Source: Desulfobacteraceae bacterium UBA5623 (lineage in GTDB: Bacteria; Desulfobacterota; DSM-4660; Desulfatiglandales; Desulfatiglandaceae). Taken from it: 10,120 bases of DNA. Below are positions 7,055 to 10,120 of the stretch, piece after piece. Below the pieces are notes generated by a model that saw only the letters and a list, made by a program, of their open reading frames with translations, was not told the DNA's origin and did no database searches. Position 1 is the stretch's first letter, and the number at the start of each line of letters is the position of its first letter. The stretch is from positions 4,383 to 14,502 of the forward strand of contig DIKH01000171.1 in NCBI GenBank assembly GCA_002424495.1, read 5' to 3'. The position numbers and the translations under genes are program-made.

Positions 7055-7104
7055 TTGACAAAAAAAGTCTTTAAGAATTAGGATGAAATTAGAGAGCATA
7101 TAAT
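7055..7104 (+). promoter_or_regulatory. opgG: Sigma70-type promoter(s) for the opgG-opgH operon
   Basis: A perfect TTGACA (7055-7060) is followed after 18 bases by TAGGAT (7079-7084, four of six). A perfect TATAAT lies further on at 7099-7104 but without a good -35 box. Either would start transcription 20 to 45 bases ahead of the opgG ATG at 7135. No sigma54 pattern is seen in this interval. Confidence 0.5.
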
Positions 7105-7134
7105 AACCTATTAAATTTTTTAAGGAAACATTAG

Positions 7135-8751
7135 ATGTCTTTTCCCATCGGAATCCATAATGCAAGGGCTAAAGGCAGTTTTCGTTTTTTAAGGCGTATC
7201 TTTGTGACATTTTTCCTTTGCCTCTTGTTCTGCCTGTTCCCTTTTGGAAATATGCTACATCCCACTCTGGAGGCCAAGCAATTATTCGGGTTCCAAAGTG
7301 TCATAAACAAGGCGAACGAACTTTCAAAAAAATCATATGACGAAAACGACGGAAAAGTTCCCGACTTTTTGTTGAATATTTCATATGATAACTGGCGCGA
7401 TATCAGGTTCAATCCGGATCATGCCTTGTGGAGAAAGGATAAGTTGCTTTTCACTGCTCAATTCTTTCACCCAGGGCTCTATTACAAAAAGAGGGTTAAA
7501 ATCCATGTAATTGATTCCTCAGGTGTCAATGAAATCCAATTTTCGCCAGATCTGTTTGATTATGGGGGAACCAACTTAAAGGCCAAGGTGCCGGCTGATT
7601 TGGGTTTTGCCGGTTTCCGCCTGCACTACCCCATTAACAAGCTGGATTACCATGACGAGGTGGTGGTGTTCCTGGGCGCGAGCTATCTAAGGGCAGTTGG
7701 CCAAAAGATGAATTATGGCATCTCTGCAAGGGGCCTTGCCATTGATACCGCCCTTTCAAGGGGAGAAGAATTCCCATATTTCAAGGAATTCTGGCTGGTA
7801 AAACCCTCTGCCGGCGCAAGGCATATAACTGTCTACGCGCTGCTTGACAGTCCCAGTTTGACCGGGGCTTATAAATACATCATCTATCCATGGAAAGAAA
7901 CATTAATGAGGGTTACAAGCAGGATATTTATGCGCAGGTCTGTAGATAAACTGGGCATAGCCCCTCTGACAAGCATGTTTTTCTATGGTGAAAACACCAA
8001 CCAACCTCCGGTAGATGATTTTCGTCCGGAAGTTCATGACTCAGACGGTCTTATGTTTGCCACCGGCTCTGGGGAATGGATATGGCGTCCATTGAAGAAT
8101 CCTCGCTCACTGTTTGTTACCTCTTTTCAGGATACAAACCCGGTCGGGTTCGGCCTGATTCAGCGTGACCGCCACTTTGCTCACTATCAGGATCTGGAGT
8201 CACACTACGAGTCCAGGCCAAGTGTGTGGGTGGCTCCGGTTGGAAACTGGGGAGAAGGCCACTTGGAGCTGATTCAGATCCCGCTTGTCGCAAGTGAGAT
8301 TAACGACAATATTGTTGCTTTCTGGGTCCCTTCCAATCTGTCCGAATCAAAGCAATCGTTCACCTTCGCCTATGAATTAAACTGGCATTTGTCAGGCCGC
8401 ACCAGGCCCCCTCTGGGTCGAGTCATCGCTACCCGCACCGCAAGGCCCAAAAAAAATATAACAAAATTTGTCATTGATTTTGTGGGTGAAAGACTGCAAT
8501 CACTTCCACCTGATTCCCCTTTAACCGCAGTGATAACTGTGGACCCTAAAGCAATTCTGGTTGAGCAGCAACTTTACAAGAACAGGGTGACAAAAGGCTG
8601 GAGGCTTGTCTTTCAGATCTCCATTGAAGAATCAAGCCCCGTTGACCTGTTGCTGCCTCCTGACAGAAAACCCGCTTTGGAGTTGCGCGCCTTCCTGAAG
8701 CTTAATGAAAGCAAATTAACCGAAACCTGGAGCTACGCATACCTGCCTTGA
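7135..8751 (+). CDS. opgG: Periplasmic glucan biosynthesis protein, OpgG/OpgD (MdoG, GH186) family, paralogue 2
   Basis: This 538-residue protein is the second OpgG/OpgD-type protein of the window and the one placed directly upstream of opgH, as in the classical opgGH operon. AAGGA (7122-7126) is eight bases before the ATG. The N-terminus is basic with FLRRIF (R20-R21), then a very hydrophobic core (23-39) and a possible cleavage site after LEA (45-47). The arginine pair loosely recalls the Tat signal of E. coli OpgD, but the strong hydrophobic core fits Sec better. The mature part shows the family blocks LGFAGFRLHYPIN, GISARGLAIDT, FRPEVHDSDG (HDSDG at 301-305), GSGEWIWRP, NDNIVAFWVPSNL and LTETWSY near the end. 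It matches the minus-strand paralogue along nearly its whole length, so an old duplication is likely. The role is shaping or trimming OpgH-made beta-1,2-glucan in the periplasm. Confidence 0.95.
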   Translation: MSFPIGIHNARAKGSFRFLRRIFVTFFLCLLFCLFPFGNMLHPTLEAKQLFGFQSVINKANELSKKSYDENDGKVPDFLLNISYDNWRDIRFNPDHALWRKDKLLFTAQFFHPGLYYKKRVKIHVIDSSGVNEIQFSPDLFDYGGTNLKAKVPADLGFAGFRLHYPINKLDYHDEVVVFLGASYLRAVGQKMNYGISARGLAIDTALSRGEEFPYFKEFWLVKPSAGARHITVYALLDSPSLTGAYKYIIYPWKETLMRVTSRIFMRRSVDKLGIAPLTSMFFYGENTNQPPVDDFRPEVHDSDGLMFATGSGEWIWRPLKNPRSLFVTSFQDTNPVGFGLIQRDRHFAHYQDLESHYESRPSVWVAPVGNWGEGHLELIQIPLVASEINDNIVAFWVPSNLSESKQSFTFAYELNWHLSGRTRPPLGRVIATRTARPKKNITKFVIDFVGERLQSLPPDSPLTAVITVDPKAILVEQQLYKNRVTKGWRLVFQISIEESSPVDLLLPPDRKPALELRAFLKLNESKLTETWSYAYLP

Positions 8752-8795
8752 AAAGCGTAAAAGTGCGTTCATCTAGCAGCGGAGGGCTGCCTCAA

Positions 8796-9158
8796 ATGCA
8801 TACCCAAGTCAGAGGATGCCTTGAACCGGTGAGAGAACAGGACTGGAAAATGGCCCAACGCCGGGTATTGCTCTACCTCCATATGCTGGATATCCCTGCC
8901 GTGGAGACACTTGAACTGGCCTTGGAGGCGTTAAAACGGGCAAAGGACAAAAAGGCCTCAACACAAACCGGCCCGATTGCAGGCTCCATGCAGGCAATCC
9001 GCAGTCTGTTGCAGGAGCGCGGGTACTCTTCAGACCTTGGGACCCCAACTCCGGAACGTATAATGAGCCGCTGGCTTTGGCCCGATATTTCAGATCAGGG
9101 GAGGATCATGGCAATGCCTGCCCTGAACAGAGGCTTCATGTCCCCCAGAAAGCGCTAG
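8796..9158 (+). CDS. Short cytoplasmic protein resembling the N-terminal region of OpgH, split from opgH by an in-frame TAG
   Basis: This 120-residue protein lacks a signal or membrane segment. The ATG at 8796 is preferred because GGAGG (8781-8785) lies ten bases upstream; a TTG at 8748 overlapping the opgG stop is the longer alternative. Residues 16-52 look helical (RRVLLYLHML...LELALEALKRAK). Residues 95-117 carry WPD, then GR (102-103), AMP (106-108), R112, M115 and P117. From memory, E. coli OpgH has the same order in its cytoplasmic N-terminus (WPD, GR, AMP, R, M, P near residues 59-91). The gene is in the same frame as the opgH that follows: TAG at 9156-9158, five sense codons, then ATG at 9174. 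It is thus probably the N-terminal part of OpgH made as a separate protein, or joined by readthrough. In E. coli this region has been linked to FtsZ binding; transfer of that role here is inference. Confidence 0.7.
   Translation: MHTQVRGCLEPVREQDWKMAQRRVLLYLHMLDIPAVETLELALEALKRAKDKKASTQTGPIAGSMQAIRSLLQERGYSSDLGTPTPERIMSRWLWPDISDQGRIMAMPALNRGFMSPRKR
9156..9158 (+). other. In-frame amber codon separating the OpgH N-terminal-like segment from OpgH
   Basis: The TAG is followed in the same frame by GTC GGT ACT GCT GTC ATG, the last being the apparent opgH start. No other stop lies between 8748 and the right edge in this frame. The sequence alone cannot decide between a true gene border, a nonsense mutation, a base-call error and readthrough. 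Confidence 0.8.
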
Positions 9159-9173
9159 GTCGGTACTGCTGTC

Positions 9174-10120
9174 ATGTCAAACATCTCCAAACTACCATCT
9201 GATATACCAGCCGAGGAGAAAAACCCCCTAAAAAACTGGGAGAGGCATGCAAAACTTCGGCGTTTTATCCTGGTGGTCATATTACTTTCCAGTACCTATG
9301 TCGGCGGTTATTATATTGCCGATATCCTGCCAGGCCGCGGCAATACAATCCTTGAATCGGCAATAGTCGCTGTTTTTGCAACCCTTTTCGCCTGGATCTC
9401 CATAGGATTCTGGGAGGCGATGGCAGGGTTATTCAACCTCGTGCGGACCTTTGATCGTTTTAATATCACCAGGGCGGGGCCTTTAAAAGTCAGTCTTGAT
9501 GGAACGGAAGGCCGAACAGCTATACTGATGCCTATCTGTAATGAAGATGTGGACAGGGTGTTCGCAGGTCTTGCCGCCACCTATCAGTCCCTTGAAGAGA
9601 CGGGCCAGATTAAGCACTTTGATTTTTTTGTCTTAAGTGATTCCAGCGACCCTGACAGATGGGTCGAGGAAGAAATAGCCTGGGCGGATACTTGTCGAAC
9701 ACTAAGCGCGCATAATCATCTGTTTTACCGGCACCGCCGGGTAAATCTCAAACGCAAAAGCGGAAATATCTCCGATTTCTGCAGACGCTGGGGACTGAGC
9801 TATAAATACATGATTGTAATGGACGCTGATAGTCTTATCAGCGGCGAGACCGTTGTTCGCATGGTCTGCCTGATGTCCCAACATCCCAAAACAGGAATAC
9901 TTCAGACCGTCCCCCATCCTGTCAATCGTGAGACCTTGGTCGCCCGCCTTCAGCAGTTTTCAAGCAGGCTATATGGACCGATGTTCAATGCCGGCCTCCA
10001 TTTTATGCAACTGGGCGACTCCCACTTCTGGGGTCACAATGCCATAATACGTGTTGAGCCCTTTATGGAACACTGCGGACTTCCGGAGCTTCCGGGTAAA
10101 CCGCCAAGGGGCGGATACAT
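9174..10120 (+). CDS. opgH: Glucans biosynthesis glucosyltransferase OpgH (MdoH), partial (C-terminus beyond right edge)
   Basis: OpgH is a GT2-type inner-membrane glucosyltransferase that uses UDP-glucose to build linear beta-1,2-glucan and pass it to the periplasm. The 315 codons present cover the start and most of the catalytic domain. Two membrane segments (about 31-50 and 62-88) are followed by MPICNEDV..VFAGL (119-133), VLSDS (153-157), KRKSGNISDFCRRWG (193-207), the metal- and nucleotide-binding DADS (217-220), GPMFNAGLHF (268-277) and WGHNAIIR (286-293), all typical of OpgH. The cytoplasmic tail before the first membrane segment is only about 30 residues, against about 140 in E. coli; the missing part resembles the protein encoded just upstream. 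The ATG at 9174 has no good ribosome binding site (only AGG 14 bases ahead), so translation probably depends on the upstream frame. The gene is third in a tight opgG-led operon. Confidence 0.95.
   Translation, partial: MSNISKLPSDIPAEEKNPLKNWERHAKLRRFILVVILLSSTYVGGYYIADILPGRGNTILESAIVAVFATLFAWISIGFWEAMAGLFNLVRTFDRFNITRAGPLKVSLDGTEGRTAILMPICNEDVDRVFAGLAATYQSLEETGQIKHFDFFVLSDSSDPDRWVEEEIAWADTCRTLSAHNHLFYRHRRVNLKRKSGNISDFCRRWGLSYKYMIVMDADSLISGETVVRMVCLMSQHPKTGILQTVPHPVNRETLVARLQQFSSRLYGPMFNAGLHFMQLGDSHFWGHNAIIRVEPFMEHCGLPELPGKPPRGGY

Noticed and set aside
7192..7212. Twin-arginine (Tat) signal on opgG paralogue 2
   Set aside because: R20-R21 are followed by I-F-V, close to the consensus, but the hydrophobic core is too strong for a typical Tat signal and the preceding Ser/Thr is absent; Sec export is likelier.
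9156..9158. TAG as a pyrrolysine codon
   Set aside because: Some anaerobic bacteria of this kind do use pyrrolysine, but nothing in the window (no pyl genes, no methylamine genes) supports it, and OpgH has no reason to carry that residue.

Overview
The window looks like chromosomal DNA from a Gram-negative bacterium of moderate G+C content. Two periplasmic glucan (OPG) proteins, an Lpp-type outer-membrane lipoprotein and a sigma54-dependent activator all point to a diderm. The style of the regulator and of the small OB-fold protein suggests Desulfobacterota (former Deltaproteobacteria); this taxonomic guess is inference only.

Layout. Positions 1-3412 (minus strand) hold an opgG-type gene followed by a large multi-pass membrane protein that runs off the left edge. 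Positions 3856-4146 (minus) encode a small alanine-rich lipoprotein, with a strong hairpin downstream. Positions 4791-6194 (plus) encode a sigma54 activator whose receiver domain has lost key phosphorylation residues. Positions 6628-6918 (plus) encode a small OB-fold protein, preceded by a good sigma54-type promoter match and a leader hairpin. Positions 7135-10120 (plus) hold a second opgG paralogue, a 120-residue protein, and opgH, which runs off the right edge.

How the genes fit together. OpgH is the inner-membrane glucosyltransferase that makes linear beta-1,2-glucan for the periplasm. OpgG/OpgD proteins (glycoside hydrolase family GH186) act on that glucan in the periplasm. Here two GH186 proteins sit in two transcription units that point away from each other. 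One is paired with opgH and the other with an unrecognised polytopic membrane protein. The regulator, lipoprotein and OB-fold genes lie between them; nothing in the sequence proves that they control or serve glucan synthesis.

The most striking observation is at 8796-9176. The small protein between opgG and opgH carries a WPD...GR...AMP...R..M.P pattern that resembles, from memory, the cytoplasmic N-terminal region of Escherichia coli OpgH. It is in the same reading frame as opgH and separated from its ATG by one TAG codon and five sense codons. OpgH therefore appears split into two proteins, or interrupted by one amber codon that is a mutation, a sequencing error or a readthrough site.

No tRNA, rRNA, CRISPR array, insertion sequence or phage gene was seen.
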